Under the pieces are notes generated by a model. That model was given only the letters and a program-made list of their open reading frames with translations. It did no database searches and was not told where the DNA came from. 64,000 nt of DNA, taken from Elusimicrobiota bacterium (GTDB taxonomy: Bacteria > Elusimicrobiota > Elusimicrobia > UBA1565 > UBA9628). Shown in pieces: positions 7,868 to 17,246 of the stretch (position 1 is its first letter; each line of letters begins with the position of its first letter). The stretch covers positions 113,209-177,208 of the forward strand of contig JACRDP010000025.1 in the NCBI GenBank assembly GCA_016212855.1. Reading direction: 5' to 3'. Made by a program: the position numbers and the translations under genes.

Positions 7868-9543
7868 AGAAGAAGTCCTCGTTCCAGGAGCACCTACGAT
7901 TCGTCGGCGGGCGCGTGGCGCTTATGCTCGCCGGCGGCGCGGCCCTGGGCTTGATTCTGGGCGTCGTCGAGATCGCCTTCGCCTACGCCCTTCAGGCGTT
8001 CCTCGCCACACTCGGCGCGCTCGGTTCGGCCGCCGCCTCCATCCCTTCCTGGCTACCCCACGACAACCGACGGATCGTCATCTCGATAGTCGCCCTGCTC
8101 GGCGTCGCGCGCGGCGTTCTGCAGGCGCTGCAAGTCTACATCCAGAACGCGACGATGGAGGAATCCCAGCTCTTGCAACGCTCGCGCATACTCCGCTGGG
8201 CCCTGCACGGCGATTCGGCAAGCAGCAGCCACGTAACGACGATGTTCAACCAGCGCGTCGTCAACACCGCATCGGCCCTGTACTCGATCCAGGGCCTCGT
8301 CGTGCAGTTCTCGACCGCCGCTTTGCTGGGCGTCTCTTTGCTCGTCATCTCCGCGCCCGTGACGTTGGCGGCAGCGGCGGCTCTCCTTCTCTTCGCGCCA
8401 CTGCTGCTCTGGGGCGACCGCCGCATCAAAGACGTCTCGGCTGACGCGATAGCGCACTGGGATAAGACCAACGCCCATCTCCTGATGAGCATCCGCAACC
8501 TGCTGCTGCTGCAGATATGCGGCATGCAGGACCGCGAGGAGGCGCTGGCGCAGGGTAGCTTACGCTCCTACGTCTCCAAGATGTACCGCTTCTTCGCGCT
8601 CGTGAGCCTCAAGGTGGCCGTACCGCAGATCGCCGGCCCGCTCCTCGGCTGCCTCATCGCCGTCATCTCCATGCGCCGAGGCCTGATGTCTCCCGGCGCC
8701 TTGATCACCTATTTCTATCTCTTCCAGCGGCTGATGCAGACCTTCACCGCGGTCAATCAGAACGCCTCGTCCTTCGTTTTCGGCCTGCCTCACTACGGGG
8801 AATTGTTCTCGTGGTGGAATGCCCAGCAGGCCGATGATGGCGCTCCCGTCGTAGCCGACGAGCCGGCGCCGCTCACCCAGGCGCGCATCGGCTGGCGGCT
8901 GAAAGGCGTGCGATTCTCATATCTCCGGGCCGCCGAACCCGCCGTCGACAAACTCGACCTGAGCGTGGATCCCGGCTCGACCGTCGTGGTGACCGGCCCC
9001 TCCGGCGCGGGCAAGAGCACCTTGCTCGGACTCATGCTCGGCAACCTCCGTCCTCAGCTGGGTTCGGTGTCCGCCATCGTCGACGGTAAAGAACTGCCCC
9101 TGGCGGGTTGCCGCACATGGCTACTACCCCGCGTGGGCTACGTCGGGCCCGAGAGCTTCCTGCTCGAAGGCACGATCCTGCAGAACATCACGTACGGCCT
9201 GCCCGGGTCCACGCCGCGCGCGGACATCGACGCCGCCCTGCGCCAGGCCGAGTGCCAGTTCGTCGCCTCGCTTCCGCTCGGCCTCGAGCATCCTCTCACC
9301 GAACAGGGCCAGGGCCTCTCCGCGGGACAGAAGCAGCGCCTGTCCCTGGCGCGCGCCCTACTGCGCAAGCCCACCATCCTGATCCTCGACGAAGCGACCT
9401 CGAACCTCGATATGGAAACCGAGGCCCGTCTGGTGGACACCCTGGAGGGCCTCAAAGGCTCGATGACGATCATCGCCGTCACGCACCGGCGCGAACTGTT
9501 ACGCATCGCCGACAAGCATCTGGAGCTGGCGTCGAGGCGATGA
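7864..9543 (+). CDS. ABC exporter half-transporter (permease-ATPase fusion)
   Basis: 559 aa, start ATG in an ATGA overlap. Residues 1-300 carry several transmembrane helices. The ATPase domain follows with Walker A GPSGAGKST near residues 378-386, signature LSAGQKQRLSLARAL near 485, Walker B ILILDEATSNLD near 505 and the switch histidine in AVTHRRE. This is the architecture of MsbA/lipid-linked oligosaccharide exporters. In this operon it most likely flips a glycolipid or exports a modified saccharide across the inner membrane. No peptidase domain, so not a bacteriocin-type exporter. Confidence 0.85.
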   Translation: MKKKSSFQEHLRFVGGRVALMLAGGAALGLILGVVEIAFAYALQAFLATLGALGSAAASIPSWLPHDNRRIVISIVALLGVARGVLQALQVYIQNATMEESQLLQRSRILRWALHGDSASSSHVTTMFNQRVVNTASALYSIQGLVVQFSTAALLGVSLLVISAPVTLAAAAALLLFAPLLLWGDRRIKDVSADAIAHWDKTNAHLLMSIRNLLLLQICGMQDREEALAQGSLRSYVSKMYRFFALVSLKVAVPQIAGPLLGCLIAVISMRRGLMSPGALITYFYLFQRLMQTFTAVNQNASSFVFGLPHYGELFSWWNAQQADDGAPVVADEPAPLTQARIGWRLKGVRFSYLRAAEPAVDKLDLSVDPGSTVVVTGPSGAGKSTLLGLMLGNLRPQLGSVSAIVDGKELPLAGCRTWLLPRVGYVGPESFLLEGTILQNITYGLPGSTPRADIDAALRQAECQFVASLPLGLEHPLTEQGQGLSAGQKQRLSLARALLRKPTILILDEATSNLDMETEARLVDTLEGLKGSMTIIAVTHRRELLRIADKHLELASRR

Positions 9544-11264
9544 GCCCGGCCGCCGCCGTCGTCGACCTGCGCCGCCCCGTCGACGCCGCCGGCCTGGGTG
9601 AAGAGCTAAAAGCGCGACGCTTCGAACGGATTTTCGCCGTCACGCCCCTGGCCGCCTGGACGCTCGAACGGACCGGACTGTCCTTCGAAACCAACGCCGC
9701 GCTCGTGGATCGGGCTGCGTTCCGCGAGGGTTGCCTCGGCAACCACGAGCGCGTCCGCCGCGCTTTGGTCGCCGCGTTCGGCGACGAGAGCGATTCCTGG
9801 ATGGGGCTCATGCTCCAGCTCGTCGCCTTCGCCGCCTACGCGCTCGGCGAGGACATGCGCCTGCGCTCGCTCGACGGCCTAGAGCCGAGCGTTTACAGCG
9901 ACGTCCCGCACGCGAGCCGCGACAGCCTGTCGCTCGAAGCCCATCTCTACAACGACTGCGCGCTCTACTTCCGCGCCGTGCCCGCCGACAAGCATCACGC
10001 GCTGGCCCGCCGCTCGGAGTCGCTCTCGCGCCTGCTCAACCGCGTCAAGCGGCTGACGCCCGCGAACCTACTGCGCAAGCTCGCCCGCCTGGCGCCCCGG
10101 CGCGACGGCCCCGCGCTCGTCACCGACTACGGCTACGACTGGGCCGCCCTGCGCCCCCACCTCGAGCCGCGCTTTTCACAGTGGACCTTCGCCGAGCTCG
10201 CCGCCGAGCTGCGCGGCCTGGGCGGGCCGCAGCCCGACGCCGCGGCGCTCGACCGCTTCGCCGCCGCTCTCGAAGCCGGGTTCAAGGACCTTCTGCCCCG
10301 CACCCTCGGCGCCTTCGTCGCCACGGCGCGCGACCGCGCCGCGCGCTACGGCGTACTGCGGCGACGCTTCGCCGACCACCTCCCCAAAGTGGCCGCCCGC
10401 GCGGACCTGCGCGCCGTCCTGGGCACCCTGTGCGGGACCGACGAGCAGTTTCTCGCCCACCACTTCATGAAAGCCGCGGGCCGGCCGTCCCTGTTTTATC
10501 AGCACGGCGCCTACATGCAGCGCTGGCCCATGACCGGGCCCTCCGAGGTGTTCCCCGCCACGCACAATCTCGCCTACGGCTCCGCCGACGCCGCGTTCAT
10601 GTCCGGGCTGAGCCCGTCGGCGACGGTGACGGCCGTGGGCAGCGCCTTGCTCGACGCGTTCGAGCGCGACGAACCGTTCAAGGGCCGGTTCCTATACGTA
10701 CTCTTCCTCAACCCCGGCAACCTCGCGCTGGCGGAAAGCGAGCTGGCGCACCCCGACACGGATCACGCCTACCTCTTCGCCCGGCACCGCAAGGTGATGG
10801 AGCTCTTCGCCGCCCGGCCCGGGCTCACGCTCGTCCTGCGTCCGCACCCGTCGCAATTCACCTGGGGCCTCTACGAACCGTTGCGGGAATTCGCGGCGAG
10901 CCGCAAGATGACCAACATCGTGTTCGATCAGTCCCCGCTCGATGCGAACCGCTACTACGCGGGTTATGAGGGAGTCCTCATGGACTACCCGTGCACCGGC
11001 CTACTGCAGGCCATGGCCAAGGGGCGCAAGATCGCCTGCCACACGGGCGCGCCCTACGGCTCCGACGGCGCGGACGTCCTGCGCCGCGCGATCCCGTGCG
11101 CGGACGACGACGTGGCCTTCCTCGCGATCGCGCAGCGCTGGTGCTCCCACGGCGCCGACGACGGCGACCCGGAGGCCCGGCGGGAGTATCTGGCGCGCTT
11201 CGGGAAATCTGATCGTCCGAGCCTGCCTGCAGTCAAGGCCCTTCTCGACGACCTCCTGTCTTAG
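9540..11264 (+). CDS. Surface carbohydrate biosynthesis protein, GT-B/glycerophosphotransferase-like
   Basis: 574 aa, ATG in an ATGA overlap. The C-terminal half (from about residue 310) contains FYQHGAYMQRW, GSALLDAF, LVLRPHPSQFTWGLYEPL and a late block GVLMDYPCTGLLQAMAKGRK, a layout like the GT-B-fold capsule/teichoic synthesis (CDP-glycerol transferase-like) group. The N-terminal half is unrecognised. No signal peptide or membrane helices. Last gene of the site-1 unit, following the ABC exporter. I cannot assign donor or acceptor. Confidence 0.5.
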   Translation: MSPAAAVVDLRRPVDAAGLGEELKARRFERIFAVTPLAAWTLERTGLSFETNAALVDRAAFREGCLGNHERVRRALVAAFGDESDSWMGLMLQLVAFAAYALGEDMRLRSLDGLEPSVYSDVPHASRDSLSLEAHLYNDCALYFRAVPADKHHALARRSESLSRLLNRVKRLTPANLLRKLARLAPRRDGPALVTDYGYDWAALRPHLEPRFSQWTFAELAAELRGLGGPQPDAAALDRFAAALEAGFKDLLPRTLGAFVATARDRAARYGVLRRRFADHLPKVAARADLRAVLGTLCGTDEQFLAHHFMKAAGRPSLFYQHGAYMQRWPMTGPSEVFPATHNLAYGSADAAFMSGLSPSATVTAVGSALLDAFERDEPFKGRFLYVLFLNPGNLALAESELAHPDTDHAYLFARHRKVMELFAARPGLTLVLRPHPSQFTWGLYEPLREFAASRKMTNIVFDQSPLDANRYYAGYEGVLMDYPCTGLLQAMAKGRKIACHTGAPYGSDGADVLRRAIPCADDDVAFLAIAQRWCSHGADDGDPEARREYLARFGKSDRPSLPAVKALLDDLLS

Positions 11265-11274
11265 CTTCGGCCGC

Positions 11275-12288
11275 TCAAGTGCCGAACAAGTCGGCGATTT
11301 CCACGCGTTTAAGCTCGTCCGTCCAGCCCGAGCTTCGGTCCAGGCGGTTGTGGTACTCGATGCCTTCGGAGCTTCGGATTTGCACTCTCCCGACGGTCTC
11401 CTCGCGTGTGATGTCGAAATTCGCCCATAAGGTGCAGTCGCGGCAGAACGGAAGTTCCGAGTAATCGTCCGCAAGGTGCCGCGCCCTGAGCGTCCCATAG
11501 GCTTCGGAGTTCCAGACGGCGCCGATCCCGTTCTTGAAAATATCGCCGAGGTTCGTCGTCGCGCGACCGTCCAAGCAGCACATGAGCGCGGTGCCGTTGA
11601 AATAGACGTTCAACTGGTCGAAAACCTCACGGCAGGGCAGGCGCGTCGGAGGGGCCCCGCCCTCGTACAATCGTTTGTCACGGTCGTAGACCCCGTAGAT
11701 CTTGACGCAATCGACGCGCTCAATCCAGTAGTCCAGAAAGCCCTGCTTCTCGGCACGGTTGGCGTCTTCGATTCCAAAACTCACCGTCACACGCGGCCGC
11801 TTCGCACCGTCGCGCATCTCCAGGAAGCGCAAAACATTCGCTACCACCTGGTCGAATTTATCGACTCCGCGGACCTTCCGGAAGGTGTCCCGGGTCGAGG
11901 CGTCGATGCTAATCGACAGCAGAGCGACGTCCATGTCGAGCAGGAACGCGCTCATCGTCTCGTCGAGCAGGACTCCGTTCGTGCAGAGATTGACGGGCAG
12001 ACGGTTCTTCTTCGCCTCGCGAATGAAGAAATTGAAGTTCTTCGCCACCATCGGCTCGGAAAAAAAACTGGGCGAGACGATGGACGAATGCGGCGCCGCC
12101 TCCGCCAAGAGCCGGACGATCTGCTCTTGGGGCATCGTCCCGGCGTTTTTCTTTTCGCCGTGGTTGTTGGTGCCGTGGACGAAGCACTTGGGACAACGCT
12201 CGTTGCACACCCCTTCCTGTAGGGAAAAGTTGATTTTTCGCGGAAAGGGAAGGGCGTCGGCCCGACGGGCCGGGAGAGAATGGCTCAT
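11275..12288 (-). CDS. Radical SAM protein with SPASM-like C-terminal cysteines
   Basis: 337 aa if started at ATG 12288; an in-frame TTG at 12354 would add 22 residues but would run into the divergent promoter. TATGAT (12304-12299 on the minus strand) lies 10 nt before the ATG, supporting the shorter start. CNERCPKC at residues 28-35 is the CxxxCxxC [4Fe-4S] motif; CRE, LMCCLD and FCRDC towards the end could bind a second cluster as in SPASM/twitch proteins. Substrate unknown. It is the only minus-strand gene in the first 48 kb, convergent with 9540-11264 and divergent from 12397; operator site 2 lies in the divergent region. Confidence 0.75.
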   Translation of the reverse strand: MSHSLPARRADALPFPRKINFSLQEGVCNERCPKCFVHGTNNHGEKKNAGTMPQEQIVRLLAEAAPHSSIVSPSFFSEPMVAKNFNFFIREAKKNRLPVNLCTNGVLLDETMSAFLLDMDVALLSISIDASTRDTFRKVRGVDKFDQVVANVLRFLEMRDGAKRPRVTVSFGIEDANRAEKQGFLDYWIERVDCVKIYGVYDRDKRLYEGGAPPTRLPCREVFDQLNVYFNGTALMCCLDGRATTNLGDIFKNGIGAVWNSEAYGTLRARHLADDYSELPFCRDCTLWANFDITREETVGRVQIRSSEGIEYHNRLDRSSGWTDELKRVEIADLFGT

Positions 12289-12336
12289 GTTCACGAAAAT
12301 CATACGCAACAACTCCGCCAACGTGATTTCGCCCGG

Positions 12337-12385
12337 TTGACCCGGCCCGGGCAATAACCTAAAATGAGATGTTCAGACTTTGAAC
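12337..12385 (+). promoter_or_regulatory. Promoter with operator site 2 (GTTCAGACTTTGAAC)
   Basis: TTGACC at 12337-12342, 17-bp spacer, TAAAAT at 12360-12365, then after 5 bp the palindrome GTTCAGACTTTGAAC at 12371-12385, covering the expected transcription start. A repressor bound here would block initiation of the 12397-21939 unit. The palindrome is about 80 bp upstream of the divergent radical SAM start, so that gene could be affected too. Confidence 0.75.
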
Positions 12386-12396
12386 ACGCCCTTCCT

Positions 12397-14214
12397 TTGA
12401 AGATCACCATCTGCACGACGCCCATCCGGCCGGTCCCTACGGACTACCCCCCGTTCGGCTCCTTGGCCGTGATCCAGTCCCTGCGCAAAGCCGGCTTCGA
12501 CCCCTATTTCTACGACATCGACGGCCTGCGCCCGGACTTCCCCACCGTCGAGAAGTTCTTCGCCGACCAGCAGCCCGACGTCCTCGGCATCTCCGCCGTC
12601 GTCTCCACGGCTTACGGCTACACCAAGAACCTCATCCGCGCCGTCAAACGCGTCTCCCCCAAGACCCGCATCGTTCTCGGCGGCAACCTGGCCGCCTCGG
12701 CCGAGATCATGCACCGCATCGCGGGTGTCGACTATTGCGTCGCGGGCGAAGGCGAGATCGTCAGCGTCAACCTCATGCGCTACCTCGAGACCCGGCTGGG
12801 TAAACAGGGCGACGACGAAGCGGCGCTTTCCTCCATCAAGGGTCTGACCTATCTCGACCGCGCAGGCGAGATGCGCTTCACCGGCTTCGAGACGGCGATC
12901 CCCGCCGACATGGTCTTCCGCCCCGACTATTCGATTTTGGAGAAGTATTCCAAGATCGAAAACTTCATCAGCGACCCCATGCAGCGCTCGGACCTCCGTC
13001 GCGACCCGCGCAGCCACGAGCCCCACCGCAAGGGCAAGATGATGGGCACCCTCATCTCCGCCAAGGGCTGTGTGGCGCGCTGCACCTTCTGCCACCGCTG
13101 GGATAAGGGCTTTCGCGCCGTGCCCGTGGCGCAGATCATCGAGCAGATCCGCTACCTCAAGGAACGCTACAACGTCGGCTTCATCCAGTTCTCCGACGAG
13201 AACTTCGGCTCCGACAAGCGCCAGCTCGCCGAGTTCCTCGAGGCCATCAAGAAAGAAGACGTCCTCTACAACGTGGGCGGCGTGCGCGTCAGGTCCGTGA
13301 CCCCCGATATCCTGCGCAAGCTCAAGGACTCCGGCTGCGTGGGCCTCTACTACGGCATCGAGACCGGCAGCCCCGCCATCCTCGAGATGATGGAGAAGAA
13401 AGCCACCCTCCAGAACAACCGCGACGCCGTGAAATGGACCAAGGACGCGGACCTCTACACGATCTATCAGATGATCCTCGGCATGCCCGGCGAGACCGAG
13501 CAGACGGTCAAGGAAACCATCGAGTTCTTAAAAGAAGCGACGGCGATCCTCGACGAGTCCCCCATCAACCGAATGAGCATCAACTACATCCAGGCCCTAC
13601 CCGGCACGCCCGTCTACGAGTACGCGCGCCTCAAGGGCTTGATCGGCAAGTCGCTGGCGGAAGAAGAGGCGTACCTCCTCAAAATTTCCGACATCAACGC
13701 CGACGACGAGACCAAGTTCATCAACTTCACCCAGCACGACTACATGACCGTGCAGTCCTGGCGCCGGCGCATCACGCTCGAGACGACCTATCACTACCGC
13801 ATCGCCAACAAGCTGCCTCGCCCGAAGATCGGAGACCTGCTCAACGACGTGATCTTGCGCAAGTACATCCCCTCCCTCTACCGCGAGCCCGCCGAGGGCG
13901 CCCAGCCGGCCTCCTCGGAGTACACCAAGGGCGGCTACTTCAACCTCCAGCGCAACCTCAACTACCACATCATCTCCGCCTACTGCTACCCGCTGGGAGG
14001 CCTGATCATCTGGCTGTGGCTGCTGCGCCAGGAGTTCCGCCGCCTGCCCACAGGGCTGTTCATGAGCCACCTCCTCGAGTGGTTCACCGCCAAGTTCCGC
14101 CCCGCGCCCCCGCCGATCAACTATCAGTCGTTGCGCAAGACCATGCTCGAGTGCGCGCCCAAACCGCTGACGCCGACCGAGACGGCGATGATTCCCCTCC
14201 GGGAGGGACGCTGA
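12397..14214 (+). CDS. B12-binding-type radical SAM protein
   Basis: 605 aa from TTG 12397 (MKITICTTP); the in-frame ATG at 12364 overlaps the -10 box and lies upstream of the likely transcript start. An N-terminal Rossmann-like B12-binding region (SLAVIQSLRKAGFD, VVSTAYGYTKNLIRA, IVLGGNLAA) is followed by CxxxCxxC at C225, C229 and C232. Hydrophobic residues near 515-535 could be one membrane helix. Such proteins carry out methylation, ring rearrangement or C-C chemistry on unactivated carbons. First gene of the site-2 unit and upstream of a nonulosonate set, so a sugar or lipid carrier is a plausible substrate. Confidence 0.75.
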   Translation: MKITICTTPIRPVPTDYPPFGSLAVIQSLRKAGFDPYFYDIDGLRPDFPTVEKFFADQQPDVLGISAVVSTAYGYTKNLIRAVKRVSPKTRIVLGGNLAASAEIMHRIAGVDYCVAGEGEIVSVNLMRYLETRLGKQGDDEAALSSIKGLTYLDRAGEMRFTGFETAIPADMVFRPDYSILEKYSKIENFISDPMQRSDLRRDPRSHEPHRKGKMMGTLISAKGCVARCTFCHRWDKGFRAVPVAQIIEQIRYLKERYNVGFIQFSDENFGSDKRQLAEFLEAIKKEDVLYNVGGVRVRSVTPDILRKLKDSGCVGLYYGIETGSPAILEMMEKKATLQNNRDAVKWTKDADLYTIYQMILGMPGETEQTVKETIEFLKEATAILDESPINRMSINYIQALPGTPVYEYARLKGLIGKSLAEEEAYLLKISDINADDETKFINFTQHDYMTVQSWRRRITLETTYHYRIANKLPRPKIGDLLNDVILRKYIPSLYREPAEGAQPASSEYTKGGYFNLQRNLNYHIISAYCYPLGGLIIWLWLLRQEFRRLPTGLFMSHLLEWFTAKFRPAPPPINYQSLRKTMLECAPKPLTPTETAMIPLREGR

Positions 14215-14215
14215 C

Positions 14216-15397
14216 ATGCCTCAGCCTAAAAAAGCCGCGGTGAAGCCCCGCAAGGATTTCCTCGTCTTCGGCAGCCCGCTCATCGAAGAAGAAGACATCG
14301 CCGAGGTCGTCGCGACCTTGCGCTCGGGCTGGATCGGCACCGGTCCCAAGGTCAAGAAGTTCGAGGACATGTTCCGCGAGTACGAGGGCACCAAGCACGC
14401 CGTCGCCGTCGCCTCCGCCACCGCCGCGTTGCATCTCTCCTTGCTCGCCCTTGATCTTAAGCCCGGCGACGAGGTCATCACGACCCCGATGACCTTCTGC
14501 GCGACCCTCAACGCCATCATCCACGCCGGCGGCCGCCCCGTCCTTGTGGACTGCGACAGAGCGACCTTCAACATCGACCCGGAGCTCGTCGAGAAGGCGA
14601 TCACCAAGCGCACCCGCGCCATCCTGCCCGTCCACTTCGCCGGCCGCTCCTGCCGGATGGACGACCTCACGACCATCGCGCGCAAGCACAAGCTCGCCAT
14701 CGTCGAGGACTGCGCCCACGCCATCGAGACCGAGTTCCACGGCAAGAAGGCGGGCACCTTCGGCGAGTTCGGCTGCTTCAGCTTCTACGTCACCAAGAAC
14801 CTCACCACCGCCGAGGGCGGCATGGTGATCACCGACGACGACCGCATGGCCGACAAGATCAAGGTCCTCGCCTTGCACGGCATGAACAAGGACGCCTGGA
14901 AGCGCTTCTCCGACGACGGCTACAAGCATTACGAGGTCGTCTACGCGGGCTTCAAGTACAACATGACCGACATGCAGGCCTCCTTGGCGCTCCATCAAAT
15001 GCCGCGCATCGAGAAGAACTGGAAGCGCCGCGCCGAGCTGTGGAAGCGCTACGACGCCGCCTTCGCGGGCCTGCCCTGCTTCATTCCGCCTCCGGCCGAG
15101 AAGGACACGCGCCACGGCTACCACCTCTACACCCCGCTCGTCGACATCGAGCGCCTGGGCAAGACCCGCGACCAGGTCCTGGGCGAGCTCACCCGCCTGC
15201 GCATCGGCACCGGCGTGCACTACCTCGCCCTGCACACCCAGCCCTACTACGCCAAGACCTACGGCTACAAGCGCGGCGACTTCCCCAACGCGGAGTTCAT
15301 CTCCGACCGCACGCTCTCTTTGCCCCTGTCGCCCAAGCTCAGCGACCAGGACGCCGACGACGTGATCGCCGCCTTCGGCGCGGCCCTCGATTCATGA
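14216..15397 (+). CDS. DegT/DnrJ/EryC1/StrS-family sugar aminotransferase (PseC/SpsC-like)
   Basis: 393 aa PLP-dependent aminotransferase. N-terminal GSPLIEEEDIAEVVATLRSGWIG and catalytic lysine in SFYVTKNLTTAEGG are typical of the family that aminates 4-keto nucleotide sugars. It is followed by an SDR, a NeuB-family synthase and a PseG-type hydrolase, which places it at the C4-amination step of a bacillosamine/pseudaminic/legionaminic-type pathway. Start ATG is 1 nt after the previous stop. A second family member lies at 35502, consistent with two parallel pathways. Confidence 0.85.
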   Translation: MPQPKKAAVKPRKDFLVFGSPLIEEEDIAEVVATLRSGWIGTGPKVKKFEDMFREYEGTKHAVAVASATAALHLSLLALDLKPGDEVITTPMTFCATLNAIIHAGGRPVLVDCDRATFNIDPELVEKAITKRTRAILPVHFAGRSCRMDDLTTIARKHKLAIVEDCAHAIETEFHGKKAGTFGEFGCFSFYVTKNLTTAEGGMVITDDDRMADKIKVLALHGMNKDAWKRFSDDGYKHYEVVYAGFKYNMTDMQASLALHQMPRIEKNWKRRAELWKRYDAAFAGLPCFIPPPAEKDTRHGYHLYTPLVDIERLGKTRDQVLGELTRLRIGTGVHYLALHTQPYYAKTYGYKRGDFPNAEFISDRTLSLPLSPKLSDQDADDVIAAFGAALDS

Positions 15398-16149
15398 AAA
15401 ACAAGAACCCGTTCTCGCTCAAAGACAAGGTCGCCGTCGTCACCGGCGGCCAGGGCCAGCTCGGTGCGGCCTTCGTCGACGGCCTCGAGGCCGCCGGCGC
15501 CCGCGTCTTCGTCGCCGACCTCCCCGGCGCCAAGCCCTTCCGCCGCGGTGAGAAACGGAAAATCGTTCCCATCGACGTCACCGACGAGCACAGCGTCGAA
15601 GCCGCCGTCGCCCAGGTCCGCCGCGCCGCCGGCCGCCTCGACATCTGGGTCAACAACGCGGGCATCGGCCTCTTCACCCCCTTCGAAACCCGCACGATGG
15701 CCGAGTTCGACCGCGTCCTCGACATTAACGTGAAGGGCGTCTTCCTCTGCACGCGGGCCGCGGCTAAGGCCATGGCCCCGCGCGGCGGCGCCATCATCAA
15801 TATCGCCTCCGTGTACGGCCTCGTCTCCCCCGACCCCCGCATCTACGGCGACTCCGGGCGCAACAGCTCCGAGGTCTACGGCGCCAGCAAGAGCGGCGTC
15901 ATCGCCATGACCCGCTACTTCGCCGTGCACCTGGCGAAGAAAAACATCCGCGTCAACGCGATCACCCCCGGCGGCATCTTCAATCATCAGGCCCCGTTCT
16001 TCGTGAAGAACTACACGGCGCGCACCCCGCTCGGGCGCATGGGCCACGAGCGCGACATGTCGGGCGCGGCCGTCTATCTCGCCTCCGACGCCTCCTCGTA
16101 CGTGACCGGGCACAATCTCGTCGTGGACGGAGGATGGACGGCATGGTGA
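15394..16149 (+). CDS. SDR oxidoreductase of the nonulosonate cluster (PtmA-like)
   Basis: 251 aa, ATG in an ATGA overlap. TGGQGQLG cofactor loop (near residue 17), NNAGIG, active-site serine in INIASVYG, YGASK as YxxxK, and the C-terminal YVTGHNLVVDGG. Similar SDRs occur in flagellin nonulosonate islands (PtmA in Campylobacter), where they modify or feed the sugar pathway. Its stop overlaps the start region of the synthase gene. Reaction not determinable; oxidation or reduction of a UDP- or GDP-sugar intermediate is the simplest reading. Confidence 0.75.
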   Translation: MKNKNPFSLKDKVAVVTGGQGQLGAAFVDGLEAAGARVFVADLPGAKPFRRGEKRKIVPIDVTDEHSVEAAVAQVRRAAGRLDIWVNNAGIGLFTPFETRTMAEFDRVLDINVKGVFLCTRAAAKAMAPRGGAIINIASVYGLVSPDPRIYGDSGRNSSEVYGASKSGVIAMTRYFAVHLAKKNIRVNAITPGGIFNHQAPFFVKNYTARTPLGRMGHERDMSGAAVYLASDASSYVTGHNLVVDGGWTAW

Positions 16150-17246
16150 AAAAGAACTTCATGGGCCCCGGCAAGCCGATCTTCATCATCGCCGAGATCG
16201 GGATCAACCACAACCAATCCCTTCAGATGGCGAAGGACCTCATCGACGCCGCCGCCGCCGCCGGCTGCGACGCCGCCAAGTTCCAGACCTTCACCGCCAA
16301 GGCCCTCTACATCCACCGCAAGTACGCCGGCACCTACCGCCTCATGGGCCGCGACATCCCCATCTACGACCTGCACACCAAGCTCGAGATGCCCAACTGG
16401 TGGATCCCCGTCCTGCGTGACCACTGCAATAAGAATGGCATCCTGTTTTTCTCCACCCCCGTTGACGCCCGCGGTGCCGACGCGCTCGAGCGCGAGGGCG
16501 TGGACCTCTTCAAGGTCTCGTCCTACGACATGACAAACCTCCCCCTCGTCCGCCACCTCGCCAAGAAGAAGAAGCCCGTCATCTTCTCCGCGGGCGGCGC
16601 CACGCTCGGCGAGATCGAAGAGACCGTCGCCGTCCTCGAGGAGGCGAACTGCCCGTACGCGATGATGCACTGCATCGCCAAGTACCCCGCGCAGTTCAAG
16701 CACGCGAACCTGGCGGTCATGAACACTTTGCGCTCCGCCTTCCAGGTGCCCGTCGGTTTCTCCGACAACGGCTTCGCCGACGCCAAGGGCCGCATCGACG
16801 TCCTGCGCGTGCCCCTCGCCGCCGCGCGCGCGGGCGCCGACCTCTTCGAAGTGCACATCACCCTCGACCGCAAGCTCCCGGGCGCCGACCACGGCTTCGC
16901 CACGACCCCGGGCGAGCTCAAGACCATGGTCGCCGCGATGCGCCAGGCGCGCGCCGCTTACAACCGCGGCGTGCGCTATAAAATCGAGCGGTTGCTGCTC
17001 GGCTCGCCGGTCAAGCGGGTCACCGAGGCCGAGAAGTACGTGCGCGACTTCGCCTACAAGTGCCTGTTCGCCGTACGCCCGATCAAGAAGGGCGCCAAGA
17101 TCAAGCCCGCGGACATCGCCGTCCTGCGCCCCGGCGCCTACAAGCGCGGCCTGGCGCCGAAGTACCGCGAGATCGTCCTCGGCAAGGCCCACGCCACGCG
17201 CGCGATCGGCGCCTGGCAGCCGATCACCTGGGACAACATCCTCTGA
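16143..17246 (+). CDS. Nonulosonic acid synthase (NeuB/PseI/SpsE family)
   Basis: 367 aa from ATG 16143, which has GGAGG at 16129-16133 with a 9-nt spacer; ATG 16134 directly abuts that site. FIIAEIGINHNQ, AAKFQTF, FFSTPVD, SSYDMTNLPL, FSAGGATLGE and GFSDN are the TIM-barrel motifs that bind PEP, metal and a 6-deoxy/N-acetyl-mannosamine-type sugar. The C-terminal 70 residues (VRPIKKGAKIKPADIAVLRPG) are the SAF antifreeze-like domain. It condenses PEP with a hexose to a nine-carbon acid. Sequence is well diverged from the second synthase at 31640, so substrates probably differ. Confidence 0.85.
   Translation: MVKKNFMGPGKPIFIIAEIGINHNQSLQMAKDLIDAAAAAGCDAAKFQTFTAKALYIHRKYAGTYRLMGRDIPIYDLHTKLEMPNWWIPVLRDHCNKNGILFFSTPVDARGADALEREGVDLFKVSSYDMTNLPLVRHLAKKKKPVIFSAGGATLGEIEETVAVLEEANCPYAMMHCIAKYPAQFKHANLAVMNTLRSAFQVPVGFSDNGFADAKGRIDVLRVPLAAARAGADLFEVHITLDRKLPGADHGFATTPGELKTMVAAMRQARAAYNRGVRYKIERLLLGSPVKRVTEAEKYVRDFAYKCLFAVRPIKKGAKIKPADIAVLRPGAYKRGLAPKYREIVLGKAHATRAIGAWQPITWDNIL

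Noticed and set aside
11281..11295. Short inverted repeat near the convergent ends, as a terminator
   Set aside because: Only a 5-bp stem (GCCGA/TCGGC) and no T-run. It sits inside the radical SAM coding end.
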